Assembly (NCBI GenBank): GCA_016206365.1
Contig: JACQRR010000088.1
Coordinates: forward strand, 1-14,469
DNA: 14,469 bases
Origin: Candidatus Roizmanbacteria bacterium
Lineage (GTDB): Bacteria; Patescibacteriota; Microgenomatia; UBA1406; GWC2-37-13
Reading direction: 5' to 3'
This document shows, piece by piece, positions 4,827 through 12,438 of the stretch. The notes under the pieces were generated by a model. The model saw only the letters and a list, made by a program, of their open reading frames with translations. It was not told the origin of the DNA and searched no databases. The translations under genes and the position numbers were made by a program. Every line of letters begins with the position of its first letter. The stretch's first letter is position 1.

Positions 4827-6620
4827 TTATTCTGCTCTTAAATATCTTTCGGCTTGAAGAGCATAAAGAGTAGCGTATTGTCCTTTATTTTTCAGCAATT
4901 CTTCGTGATTGCCGTCTTCGATAATTTTTCCTTTATGAATAACAACAATCCGATGGGCGTCTTTAATGGTTGAGAAACGGTGAGAGATAAATATTATTGT
5001 TCTGTCTTTTGTTTCTTTATTTAAGCGATCAAAGATTTCTGTCTCGGCTTTTGCGTCGACCGATGAGGTTGGTTCATCAAGAATTAAAACTGGAGTTTTT
5101 CTGACCAAAGCTTTAGCGATGGCCAGCTGCTGCCATTGGCCGCCGGAAAGATCGACGCCATCGGTATAATTAGGGCCGAGTTGCTGGTCTAGTTTTTTAG
5201 GAAAAGCATTGATATAATGCCAAGCGTTAGAGAGTTTCAGCGCTTTTATATACTCATCGTCAGGAAGTTTTCGTCCGGCTCCAAGCTCCATATTTTCTCT
5301 GATGGTCAGATAAAATTTGCCGAATGATTGAAAGAGAGTTGAATAAGTTTTGAATAATATATTTTCAGGGACATTTTTAAGATCTATTCCGTTTAAAAGA
5401 ATCTTTCCTTCTGTTGGATCGTAAACCCGAAGAAGAAGCTTGACAAGCGTTGTTTTTCCTGCGCCGTTTTCTCCGATAATAGCAATATTTTGGCTACTAG
5501 GAATTATTAGATTAATATTCTTCAATACCATCCTGGCCGCATTTGGATAATGAAAAGACACATTTTCGACTGTGATTATTGGGTTTTTTAATTTTTCCAG
5601 AAGCTCTTTTTCTAGGGAAGGAGTAATTTTTGGAAAATCAATATTTCTTTTTATGCTGTAATAATCAATTGCATCGTGGATGAAATGACTATCCGAAATT
5701 AGCGTTCCCAGAAAATAAGTCAAGTTCCAGAGCGCGCCGTTGAAGACCAAAATATTGGTAAAAAGGAAAACAAATGTACCGGTAGTAATAATACGGTTAT
5801 TTAACTGGATAATAATGGTGATTAAAAATATAAAAGCGGCAAAAATAGGAATCATTTCTACAAAAGTTAGGTTTAACCAAGCGCGTTTAAATAAACCTTT
5901 TTGCTTTTTGGAGAAGATGTTGTAGATAGATAAAAGCTTCTCTTTTATAAACTTAAATCCGTGAAATTGTTTTATCTCAATCAGTGTATCTCTTTGAGTT
6001 ACTAGAGATGAAGTGTATTCAAATCGGCGGCGAGTTTCTGAATCTGCCTTATAAATATTGAAAGTTTGTTCTCCAATTTTAGACTTAACAAGTATAGGAA
6101 TAATGTTCGCGAAAACAATCAATATTGCACTCAAGGGAGACACGACAAAGAAAATAAAAATAGATATGGAAAGTTCTATAGATTTTCCTAACAGTTTTAT
6201 CGCTGAATCAAGATAATATTTTAACTGCCAAGGTATTCTGTTGAATGACCGCCAGATTTTATCGTAAGTTTGAGGATTTTCAAAATTAGATAGATCTAGA
6301 GTTGATAATTTGTTAACAAAATCACTCGTGTTATAAATGGTTTGTTTTAGATCAATAATATTCCATAAATATTCAGCAAATTTTTCTAACGCTTTTTCAA
6401 AAATTTGATAAATAAACCAAAGAAAAAATAGAGACAAAATACTCAAGCCAAGAATAGTTTCCTGTCCATTGGCAGCATCGATCACTTCTTTAAAAACGAG
6501 TATATTAATAAAAGCAAGAAGTGAGATAAAGATAGTTAAACTTATATAGACAACCAAAAGTATTTTAGTAGTTTTATATGTTCTTATGACGACAAATTTA
6601 ACCGCCTGAATTACTTTCAT
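4827..6620 (-). CDS. ABC exporter half-transporter (membrane + ATPase)
   Basis: The 597-residue protein is a type IV (MsbA-like) ABC exporter half that should work as a dimer in the cytoplasmic membrane. Residues 15-310 hold about six membrane helices. The nucleotide-binding domain starts near residue 348. Its motifs are Walker A G-E-N-G-A-G-K-T-T (383-391), Q-loop Q431, signature L-S-G-G-Q-W-Q-Q (491-498), Walker B V-L-I-L-D-E-P (511-517, catalytic Glu 516) and H-loop His 547. All catalytic residues are intact. The frame stays open upstream to 6749, but the ATG at 6620 is preferred: a TATACT lies 7 bases before it and the longer form would run through the divergent neighbour. The substrate cannot be told from sequence. 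No partner half-transporter is adjacent. Confidence 0.9.
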   Translation of the reverse strand: MKVIQAVKFVVIRTYKTTKILLVVYISLTIFISLLAFINILVFKEVIDAANGQETILGLSILSLFFLWFIYQIFEKALEKFAEYLWNIIDLKQTIYNTSDFVNKLSTLDLSNFENPQTYDKIWRSFNRIPWQLKYYLDSAIKLLGKSIELSISIFIFFVVSPLSAILIVFANIIPILVKSKIGEQTFNIYKADSETRRRFEYTSSLVTQRDTLIEIKQFHGFKFIKEKLLSIYNIFSKKQKGLFKRAWLNLTFVEMIPIFAAFIFLITIIIQLNNRIITTGTFVFLFTNILVFNGALWNLTYFLGTLISDSHFIHDAIDYYSIKRNIDFPKITPSLEKELLEKLKNPIITVENVSFHYPNAARMVLKNINLIIPSSQNIAIIGENGAGKTTLVKLLLRVYDPTEGKILLNGIDLKNVPENILFKTYSTLFQSFGKFYLTIRENMELGAGRKLPDDEYIKALKLSNAWHYINAFPKKLDQQLGPNYTDGVDLSGGQWQQLAIAKALVRKTPVLILDEPTSSVDAKAETEIFDRLNKETKDRTIIFISHRFSTIKDAHRIVVIHKGKIIEDGNHEELLKNKGQYATLYALQAERYLRAE

Positions 6621-6627
6621 TAAAATC

Positions 6628-6633
6628 AGTATA
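6628..6633 (-). promoter_or_regulatory. -10 element of the ABC exporter gene
   Basis: TATACT on the minus strand lies 7 bases before the ATG at 6620. No clear -35 is seen. Confidence 0.45.
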
Positions 6634-6661
6634 CAAGAAATTAAAATTTGCCCGCAGGTGA

Positions 6662-6667
6662 TAAAAT
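6662..6667 (+). promoter_or_regulatory. -10 element of the 277-residue protein gene
   Basis: TAAAAT ends 6 bases before the ATG at 6674, divergent from and 28 bases away from the exporter's -10. The two promoters may influence each other. Confidence 0.4.
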
Positions 6668-6673
6668 ATCTAT

Positions 6674-7507
6674 ATGACGATTTCACCGGTTTACGAAAAT
6701 CATGCAAAAGAGGAGGTAAAAATTGATTATCAAAAAATAAAAAAAGCACTCGATCTTTTTTATGTCCCTTTATTTTTTAGTTATATTGGAGCATTTTCAG
6801 AATATCTGAATTATTTGACCGACCAGTTGGTGCTCAATCTGCAAAATCCCAATTTTACCGCCCTATTAGAAGAGACAGAAGAAAAAATTTATTCCCTGAT
6901 TAAATCTAGTCTTTTAAAATCCGAAGAGATGGAGGAATGGCTTAATCGATACAAAAACTCCCCGTCTTTTTACAATTTTCAAAAAGATTTAGAGAAGATT
7001 TTTACGGTTAATCTCAAACTGACTTTTATTTTTGTTTCACTTCGTGAAGCTCTTAAAGGCTGGGCTGTGGCCGCCAAAAAATTACCAGCATCCGGATCAT
7101 TTTCGAGCGAATTTGAAACTATCGCAAAAAAAGAGAAAGATTTTATTTTTGAAGATGCTTTAGCTTTGGTTCCATCTACTCAATTCCAAGGTAGTTCAGA
7201 TTTAGCGGAAAGCAAGGCAAAGGCGATCGAGAAAGATCTCTTGCCAAGATATATTTTTTTGTGCCAACAGGAATTTAATCAATTGATGAAAAAAGAAGAG
7301 TTCGTGATTTTACGAGTAGGGATAGAGAAGCTTATCCTTTCAACGCTTCCTCTAATGCCTGAGAAAATTGTTTCTCCAATAAATATTTTTTATAAACTAA
7401 ACGAGAAATATAGAGATTTTCCAGACTTATTGTATTTAATGTCCGAACATTTTCCTACCTTAGCAGTGCAAAAGATGATGTTTTCAGGATTCATGAAAAA
7501 TTTGTAA
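6674..7507 (+). CDS. Helical protein of unknown function
   Basis: I do not recognise this 277-residue protein. It appears mostly alpha-helical, with no signal peptide and no clear membrane helix. Moderately hydrophobic stretches at about 29-40 and 113-124 are more likely buried helices. The middle (about 140-190) is polar and rich in Ser, Lys and Glu. The ATG at 6674 is supported by a -10 six bases upstream and there is no Shine-Dalgarno. It is divergent from the ABC exporter and separated from the next plus-strand gene by 74 bases carrying a palindrome and a new promoter, so it is probably monocistronic. Confidence 0.6.
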   Translation: MTISPVYENHAKEEVKIDYQKIKKALDLFYVPLFFSYIGAFSEYLNYLTDQLVLNLQNPNFTALLEETEEKIYSLIKSSLLKSEEMEEWLNRYKNSPSFYNFQKDLEKIFTVNLKLTFIFVSLREALKGWAVAAKKLPASGSFSSEFETIAKKEKDFIFEDALALVPSTQFQGSSDLAESKAKAIEKDLLPRYIFLCQQEFNQLMKKEEFVILRVGIEKLILSTLPLMPEKIVSPINIFYKLNEKYRDFPDLLYLMSEHFPTLAVQKMMFSGFMKNL

Positions 7508-7510
7508 GTG

Positions 7511-7532
7511 TACAATCGATTAAACGATTGTA
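7511..7532. repeat. Perfect 8-bp inverted repeat upstream of DUF2130 gene
   Basis: TACAATCG - ATTAAA - CGATTGTA forms a perfect 8-bp stem with a 6-base loop. It begins 3 bases after the upstream stop codon and lies 12 bases before the -35 of the next gene. No T tract follows, so it is either an operator for the DUF2130 promoter or a weak terminator or RNA 3' end. Confidence 0.5.
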
Positions 7533-7544
7533 AATTGTTCGTGG

Positions 7545-7575
7545 TTTACAAAAATATCTTAATCTCTGCTAAAAT
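7545..7575 (+). promoter_or_regulatory. Promoter of the DUF2130 gene
   Basis: TTTACA (7545-7550) and TAAAAT (7570-7575) are separated by a long 19-base spacer. The ATG at 7582 is 6 bases after the -10. Confidence 0.4.
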
Positions 7576-7581
7576 TCAGCT

Positions 7582-8793
7582 ATGAACGATCAGGTAAAGT
7601 GTCCCCACTGTGGAAAAATTTTTCCCATGACTCAAGCAATCTCACATTTGGTTGAGAAAGAGAAACTCCAGTTAGATCAGGAAAGAGATAATTTAAGATC
7701 TGAAGCTCAAAAATGGCGTCTAGAACAAATTAGAAAGTTCGAAGATGAAAGTCACAAGAAAATGAAGGAAATAGAAGAAAAGTTAAGGGATAAGCTCAAA
7801 GAAGAGATGTCACTTGAATTAAAAGATAAAAGCAATGAAATTGGTGAACTTCGTAAACAAAATAAAACAAGGGAAGATCAACTATTGGAGTTGAACCGTT
7901 TGATCCGAGGTTTAAAAAACGAAAATGAAAAGAAACAATTACAGTTCGAGAAAAAATTGTCTGAGGCGCAAGATAAAATCCGCGGCGAAGAAAAAAAACG
8001 TATCGATGATGAATACAAACTCAAAATACTTGAAAAAGATAAAAAGCTACTTGATGCATTAAAGATGGCAGAAGAATATAAGAGAAAACTAGAGCAAGGA
8101 TCACAGCAGTTGCAAGGGGATATATTGGAGTTAGAACTAAAAAACATCTTGAAGAGAGAGTTTCCTTATGATGAGATTAAAGATGTACCGACGGGCATCA
8201 GGGGAGCAGATGTCTTACAGATAGTTAAGAATAATTACGGTAAAACGTGCGGAACAATAATTTGGGAATCAAAACGAACCAAATCTTGGAGTGATGGATG
8301 GATCAATAAATTGAAAGAAGATCAGAGAAGAATTAAGGTAGAAGTGGCGGTTATTGTCTCACAAGTTCTTCCTGATGGTGTAAAACATTTCACCCAAAAG
8401 AATGGGGTATGGATTGGAAACTATGACAGCATTGAAGGATTAGGTCTATTATTAAGAAATACATTACTTGAGCTGTCCATAGTCAAATCATCTATAGCTG
8501 GAAAGCAAGAAAAAAAAGAGATATTATGGAATTATTTGACGAGCATTGAATTTCGTCAGCGATTAGAGGCAATATATGATTCCTATCAGCAAGCAAAAAT
8601 TTATCTAGATAAAGAAAAAGAGTTCTTCCGAAGAAAGTGGGCAAGGGAAGAAAAAAATATAGAGCTTCAGATGGAAAATTTATTAGGTGTACATGGAGAT
8701 TTACAAGCAATCATTGGAAGATCGCTCCCAGAGATAAAAGGACTAGACAGGCTTCCGTCAGGAAATAAAGAGGATAGTAATACGTTGTTTTAG
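7582..8793 (+). CDS. DUF2130 coiled-coil/nuclease-fold protein
   Basis: The 403-residue protein has three parts. Residues 7-11 are a C-P-H-C-G zinc-knuckle-like start. Residues 20-175 are a long charged coiled coil. From about 178 there is a DUF2130 domain, related in layout to RmuC-type proteins. The domain opens with G-D-I-L-E-L-E-L, then G-A-D-V-L (208-212) and I-I-W-E-S-K-R-T-K-S-W (226-236). Asp210, Glu229 and Lys231 give the spacing of a PD-(D/E)xK nuclease core. A second helical segment (about 330-375) closes the protein. The family is widespread and uncharacterised. Nuclease activity is inferred from the motif only. A role in DNA maintenance is plausible by analogy with RmuC. The following membrane protein gene starts 5 bases after its stop, suggesting an operon. 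Confidence 0.85.
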   Translation: MNDQVKCPHCGKIFPMTQAISHLVEKEKLQLDQERDNLRSEAQKWRLEQIRKFEDESHKKMKEIEEKLRDKLKEEMSLELKDKSNEIGELRKQNKTREDQLLELNRLIRGLKNENEKKQLQFEKKLSEAQDKIRGEEKKRIDDEYKLKILEKDKKLLDALKMAEEYKRKLEQGSQQLQGDILELELKNILKREFPYDEIKDVPTGIRGADVLQIVKNNYGKTCGTIIWESKRTKSWSDGWINKLKEDQRRIKVEVAVIVSQVLPDGVKHFTQKNGVWIGNYDSIEGLGLLLRNTLLELSIVKSSIAGKQEKKEILWNYLTSIEFRQRLEAIYDSYQQAKIYLDKEKEFFRRKWAREEKNIELQMENLLGVHGDLQAIIGRSLPEIKGLDRLPSGNKEDSNTLF

Positions 8794-8798
8794 ATAGT

Positions 8799-9434
8799 AT
8801 GAAACATCAGAATAGGCAGCTTGACGATATATTTCATATTGTTTCCAGGTTTACTATCATTGTGCCAATAATTGTTGTCTTGTTTGCGATTTTTTTAAAA
8901 TTTAGTAGCGGTGGAACAAGGCAGAAAAGTTTTATAGATTATAAGTTGACAATAACCCCAATTAGATCAAAAAAACCTTTAGATGGTTTGAATACTTCTA
9001 AAAAGTCTTCATCTTCAGCTCGGTTTAATCTAATAGGACCTCTTAACTGTTTTTTCAGCACGGACACAGCAACAATAAGCGCAAATATTAAAGATAAAAA
9101 AATATATCTCAGAATTGATGAAAAAAAGGAAGTTCAAAACTATCTTTTGCGGGATGACTGCGTCTATATCTGGAGAAAAGGAAATTATTCAGGAGAGAAA
9201 ATCTGCGGGATTTCACAGCAGATTGGGATGATCGAAGGTTTATTATCGTCAAATTTTCTCGACCCAAGTTTTATCTTTGGAAGTTTGGATCAAGTTTTAG
9301 CTCTTTCTTCAATTGGTAAATCTCAGGACGCTTTAAAATCTGTCCTGAATTCATGTAAAAAGGAAGAAATTCAAAGTTTAGTGCAATTTGATATACCGAA
9401 GAATGTATTGTTTAGGAATAAATCATTGAAGTAA
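8799..9434 (+). CDS. Single-pass membrane protein of unknown function
   Basis: The 211-residue protein has a short cytoplasmic N-terminus, one membrane helix at about 16-35 and a predicted extracytoplasmic domain. The domain is rich in strands and contains four cysteines (N-C-F, D-C-V, I-C-G, S-C-K) that could make two disulfides. I recognise no family. The gene starts 5 bases after the DUF2130 stop with no Shine-Dalgarno and no separate promoter, so it is probably cotranscribed with DUF2130. The next feature downstream is the 5S rRNA promoter. Confidence 0.65.
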   Translation: MKHQNRQLDDIFHIVSRFTIIVPIIVVLFAIFLKFSSGGTRQKSFIDYKLTITPIRSKKPLDGLNTSKKSSSSARFNLIGPLNCFFSTDTATISANIKDKKIYLRIDEKKEVQNYLLRDDCVYIWRKGNYSGEKICGISQQIGMIEGLLSSNFLDPSFIFGSLDQVLALSSIGKSQDALKSVLNSCKKEEIQSLVQFDIPKNVLFRNKSLK

Positions 9435-9441
9435 CCCAAGG

Positions 9442-9470
9442 TTGTCATTCAGTATCTTATCCTATATAAT
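9442..9470 (+). promoter_or_regulatory. 5S rRNA promoter
   Basis: TTGTCA (9442-9447), exactly 17 bases, and a perfect TATAAT (9465-9470). The predicted start is about 7 to 8 bases later, coinciding with the 5' end of the 5S RNA at 9478. This is among the strongest promoters in the window. Confidence 0.75.
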
Positions 9471-9477
9471 AATTATT

Positions 9478-9597
9478 GCTCTGGTTACTGGAGCGACTCG
9501 GTCCCACCCTTTCCCATCCCGAACAAGGAAGTGAAACGAGTCAGCGCCGATGATACTACCCGCCTCGGCGGGGGGGAAAGTAGGTCGTAGCCAGGGC
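9478..9597 (+). rRNA. 5S ribosomal RNA
   Basis: The 120-base sequence folds as 5S rRNA. The terminal helix pairs GCTCTGGTTAC (9478-9488) with GTAGCCAGGGC (9587-9597), including two G-U pairs. The conserved CCCATCCCGAAC segment lies in the loop B/helix III region, followed by GAAGTGAAACG, and TAGGTCG precedes the closing helix. No 16S or 23S rRNA gene, and no tRNA, is present in the 9.4 kb upstream or 4.9 kb downstream, so this 5S copy is unlinked from the rest of the rRNA genes within this window. A short T run (9600-9603) after the closing helix could support termination. Confidence 0.95.
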
Positions 9598-9607
9598 ATT
9601 TTTGTTA

Positions 9608-9613
9608 TATAAT
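9608..9613 (+). promoter_or_regulatory. -10 of the PH-domain operon
   Basis: A perfect TATAAT lies 8 bases before the ATG at 9622 and 10 bases after the 5S 3' end. The -35 position would fall inside the 5S gene and is poor. Read-through from the 5S promoter could also feed the operon. Confidence 0.45.
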
Positions 9614-9621
9614 AGTTTTTG

Positions 9622-10158
9622 ATGAATAACCTTCAGCCTTCTCATAGTTTCCTGCATGCATTTTGTGTCAAGCCAGCCTATCGATTTGAAACACAACACC
9701 CAAGCGAGCAGGTAATCTTGGTCCTTCGGGCTCATCCTATTACCCAACTTCCTTGGGTTATCAATAGTTTTATTCTGCTGATCATATTATTTTTTCTCAA
9801 TTTTCTTTTTCTCAATTTTTTGTCAACGTCTCAAACTGTTTTTGCCAATTTTTTTGGCCTGGCTGTCATTTTCGCCTATATTTGGTTTAATTTTTTGAGC
9901 TGGTTTTTTAATGTCGGAATTATAACTAATGAAAGAATTATAGATATTGATTTCCATGCCGTTATTTATAAAGAAGTGACCGAAACTCAACTCTCAAAAG
10001 TAGAGGACGTGACGGCCAAAAGCGGCGGGTTTTTTGCCTCTGTCTTTAACTACGGTAACGTGTTTGTTCAGACAGCGGGAACTGAAGTCAATATAGAGTT
10101 TATAAATGTTCCCAAACCGTCAGATGTTACAAAGATTATCAATAGTTTAATTCCTTAA
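9622..10158 (+). CDS. Membrane protein with bacterial PH domain
   Basis: The 178-residue protein has a short N-terminal region and a conserved lead-in (V-I-L-V-L-R-A-H-P, 31-39). Two membrane helices follow at about 43-66 and 72-97, then a C-terminal bacterial PH domain (bPH2/YdbT-like, about 98-178). That domain carries I-I-T-N-E-R-I-I-D-I-D at its start, then L-S-K-V-E-D-V-T, F-N-Y-G-N-V-F-V-Q-T-A-G and N-V-P-K-P. Such domains usually sit on the cytoplasmic face, and their ligands are mostly unknown. The ATG at 9622 is chosen over the TTG one codon earlier. It is first in an operon with DUF5657 (4-base gap) and the pseudo-PP2C protein (7-base gap), which suggests one membrane assembly. Confidence 0.85.
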   Translation: MNNLQPSHSFLHAFCVKPAYRFETQHPSEQVILVLRAHPITQLPWVINSFILLIILFFLNFLFLNFLSTSQTVFANFFGLAVIFAYIWFNFLSWFFNVGIITNERIIDIDFHAVIYKEVTETQLSKVEDVTAKSGGFFASVFNYGNVFVQTAGTEVNIEFINVPKPSDVTKIINSLIP

Positions 10159-10162
10159 GGCT

Positions 10163-10402
10163 ATGGATCTAAGTCAATTTGTTAATTCGCTGTCCGGGCA
10201 AGATATTTTTAATTTATTTTTTAAAACATTTGCCGTTGTCTTTTCGCTTTTGTATATAATTTATGCGCTGGTGATTTTCAAGCAGACGCAGGTTATGACT
10301 AAATCTCTTGAAACAGAAGGTAATACTTTAATTCTGCTTATTTCTTTGATACAAATAGGTATAGGGATTAGTTTATTATTTTTTTCACTACTTTTGATTT
10401 GA
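10163..10402 (+). CDS. DUF5657-like two-helix membrane protein
   Basis: The 79-residue protein has two membrane helices, at about 18-41 and 55-78, joined by a short polar loop with K-Q-T-Q-V-M-T-K-S-L-E. The pattern matches DUF5657 small membrane proteins as I recall them. These occur in Patescibacteria beside PH-domain and PP2C-like genes. No catalytic residue is evident. It probably acts as a membrane subunit with its operon neighbours. The stop is TGA. Confidence 0.65.
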   Translation: MDLSQFVNSLSGQDIFNLFFKTFAVVFSLLYIIYALVIFKQTQVMTKSLETEGNTLILLISLIQIGIGISLLFFSLLLI

Positions 10403-10409
10403 TTTTTGT

Positions 10410-12170
10410 ATGTTGCAGCCCAATTTTGCAGTCTATCTTGGCAAGGAAAAAGAGGGTGGATTTTCCGGTTTTATAGCCGAACATAATTTTTTTATCGTTG
10501 TTGAAATTGAGGAGGGGATAAATGCAGAGCAAGGTCGAGAGATGGTTCAAAAGATAAAAGATGAGTTAACAACTTTAGCATTAAATAACTTAGCCTCATT
10601 TGACCAATTTGTTTCCCAGATCATCACTAAGCATAATTTTCCAACTTCATTTTCGCTGGCAGTGGGTTACTTCAATGGTAGAATCATGTATTTAAAAACG
10701 GTAGGGCAAGGCGTGATATTTCTTCAGCGAGAAAGAAATTTTGCCCAAATTATAGAGAGAGATAACAGCGCGTCAGGATACCTTGAAACTAACGATTTTT
10801 TTATTCTCACCACTAAAAGACTCATCTACCTTTTAGGCTCAGATATAGAGTTAAAGACGATTTTTGACCATAAGGATCCGCATGAGATTGTTGAGGATTT
10901 AACACCTCAACTAAAAGGAAAAAATGACGAGGGAGCTATTGCTTTATTACTCCAATTCAACGAGATCGAAACTAAACAAGCTGAATTTATTAATATAGAC
11001 CGCCAACAGAGGATAAGTGGATTTGACAAGATTAAAAATAAGGGAAAAACTTTTTTTGAGACATTACAAATATACTCACAAAGATCAGGCAAAAGAAAGA
11101 CGCTCACCTTTATTGCCGTTGTCTTGATCCTTTTTATATTTATTTGGAGCGTGGTATTGGGTTATCAAAGAAGAAGTCAGGCTGAACTGAACAGCAAAAT
11201 AAAATCAAGCAAAGAATTGGTTAATATCAAATTAACCCAAGCTGAAGAGGTGGCTTTTTTAAATCTTCCTCGATCTTTGTCTTTAATCTCCGAGGCAAAA
11301 GAAGAGGTTGAAAAACTCAAAAAACAGCTGGGTAAACAAAAAGAAAACGAGATAAAAGAGCTTGAGCAATTAATAAAAGAAAGAGAGGTAAAGATAGTCA
11401 AAAAAGAAGACAAAAACTATGAAGAGTTTTTTGATTTGACCGTAGACAGCAAAGACGCCAGTGGAAGCAAATTATATCTAGAGAAAGATAACTTAACAAT
11501 TTTGGATAAAAGAGGTCTGATTTATATTTTGTCTCTAACCAAGAAATCACTCGATAAAAGAAATACATCTGAAGCAAAAAGATCTGGAATAGTCAGTTCA
11601 TATCAGGAAGAGATATTGTTTTATGTTGAAGATGAAGGTATCTATAAGATTTCGACCGATGGTAAGGTCAAAAAATCTATTGATAAGGATAAAGAGTGGG
11701 GAGAAATAGTCGGTATGTGGATTTATAACGGCAATGTCTATGTTTTAGATTCTAGCAAAGGCGATATCTACAAATATCTTGTTACCGAAGGCGGTTATTC
11801 GGCAAAAAGTTCATATTTAAAAGGGGAGGCAGGCAGTGTTTCTGGCGCTAATTCTTTAGCTATAGATTCCTCTGTCTACATCGGATTAGATGACCGTATT
11901 GTTAAATATACAGCTGGAGCACGTGATGAGTTTTCCACCTCCTGGCCGGAAAAGAATGTTAAGTTGACAAAAATCTTCACAAGCGCAGATGTAGAAAAGG
12001 TGTATGGATGGAATAAGGATAAAGGAGCAATCTATATTTTAGGAAAAAATGGCACTTATGAGCGCCAGATTGACTCGAGTATTTTAACTAAAGCGTCAGA
12101 TTTTGTTGTTTTTGATGATATAGTTTACGTTTTGGTTGGTGAGAAAATTTATAAGATAGTCTTAGATTAA
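10410..12170 (+). CDS. Pseudo-PP2C / transmembrane / propeller-like protein
   Basis: The 586-residue protein is built of four parts. Residues 1-185 resemble a PP2C-type Ser/Thr phosphatase fold. One membrane helix lies at about 230-251 after a basic stretch. Residues 255-330 form a charged coiled coil. Residues 335-586 are a strand-rich domain with repeated G-x-I-Y-x-L or G-x-V-Y-V-L type blades, likely an extracytoplasmic beta-propeller. The phosphatase part looks dead: the usual G-D-S segment reads V-G-Q-G (98-101), the usual T-D-G-L reads T-T-K-R-L (134-138), and the expected first-motif D-G is I-E-E-G. It may therefore sense or bind rather than dephosphorylate. It is third in the PH-domain operon and would link cytoplasm and cell surface. 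No protein kinase gene is nearby. Confidence 0.75.
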   Translation: MLQPNFAVYLGKEKEGGFSGFIAEHNFFIVVEIEEGINAEQGREMVQKIKDELTTLALNNLASFDQFVSQIITKHNFPTSFSLAVGYFNGRIMYLKTVGQGVIFLQRERNFAQIIERDNSASGYLETNDFFILTTKRLIYLLGSDIELKTIFDHKDPHEIVEDLTPQLKGKNDEGAIALLLQFNEIETKQAEFINIDRQQRISGFDKIKNKGKTFFETLQIYSQRSGKRKTLTFIAVVLILFIFIWSVVLGYQRRSQAELNSKIKSSKELVNIKLTQAEEVAFLNLPRSLSLISEAKEEVEKLKKQLGKQKENEIKELEQLIKEREVKIVKKEDKNYEEFFDLTVDSKDASGSKLYLEKDNLTILDKRGLIYILSLTKKSLDKRNTSEAKRSGIVSSYQEEILFYVEDEGIYKISTDGKVKKSIDKDKEWGEIVGMWIYNGNVYVLDSSKGDIYKYLVTEGGYSAKSSYLKGEAGSVSGANSLAIDSSVYIGLDDRIVKYTAGARDEFSTSWPEKNVKLTKIFTSADVEKVYGWNKDKGAIYILGKNGTYERQIDSSILTKASDFVVFDDIVYVLVGEKIYKIVLD

Positions 12171-12171
12171 A

Positions 12172-12438
12172 ATGGAATATAAATTACTCCTTGTTGATTT
12201 TGATGGAACCCTCACCACGGATTTAGGCATGCCTCCAATTGAATATATTCCTTCTCCCCATCTTTTTAATGTTGTTCGAGAGGGATTGAAACACATTCTT
12301 CTCTCCTGTGGATTAAGGATTGCGATGGGAAATGCGGTGCAAGAATTAAAAGACATTGCTCATTATATTGTCCCAGACGTTAAACATGATGGGGTAGCTT
12401 ATGTAATCGAAAAATTTGTTTTAAAAAAACAGGTATAA
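12172..12438 (+). pseudogene. Internally deleted HAD (Cof-type) hydrolase
   Basis: This 88-codon frame joins the two ends of a Cof/HAD-IIB phosphatase normally about 250-280 residues long. Residues 1-17 carry motif I (L-L-V-D-F-D-G-T-L-T) with both catalytic Asps. From about residue 43 the sequence is the family's C-terminal end: L-L-S-C-G-L-R-I-A-M-G-N-A, E-L-K, then D-G-V-A-Y-V-I-E-K. The substrate-binding T-G-R motif, the cap domain, the conserved Lys and the G-D-x-x-N-D metal site are all missing. The junction is in frame and probably lies just before L-L-S-C-G-L (residues 42-48). It starts 1 base after the pseudo-PP2C stop, so it would be cotranscribed with that operon. Catalysis is very unlikely. 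Confidence 0.7.

Noticed and set aside
6621..6749. An N-terminal extension of 43 codons on the ABC exporter gene
   Set aside because: It would run through both divergent promoters and into the neighbouring gene. The ATG at 6620 has a TATACT 7 bases upstream and gives a normal-length exporter.
7878..8147. A serine/phenylalanine-rich minus-strand frame inside the DUF2130 coiled coil
   Set aside because: Antisense of Lys/Glu-rich coiled-coil codons always yields Ser/Phe-rich open frames, and it overlaps a confident gene.
9556..9747. A 63-codon minus-strand frame over the 5S rRNA 3' end
   Set aside because: It overlaps the 5S RNA and the start of the PH-domain gene, so it is a chance frame.
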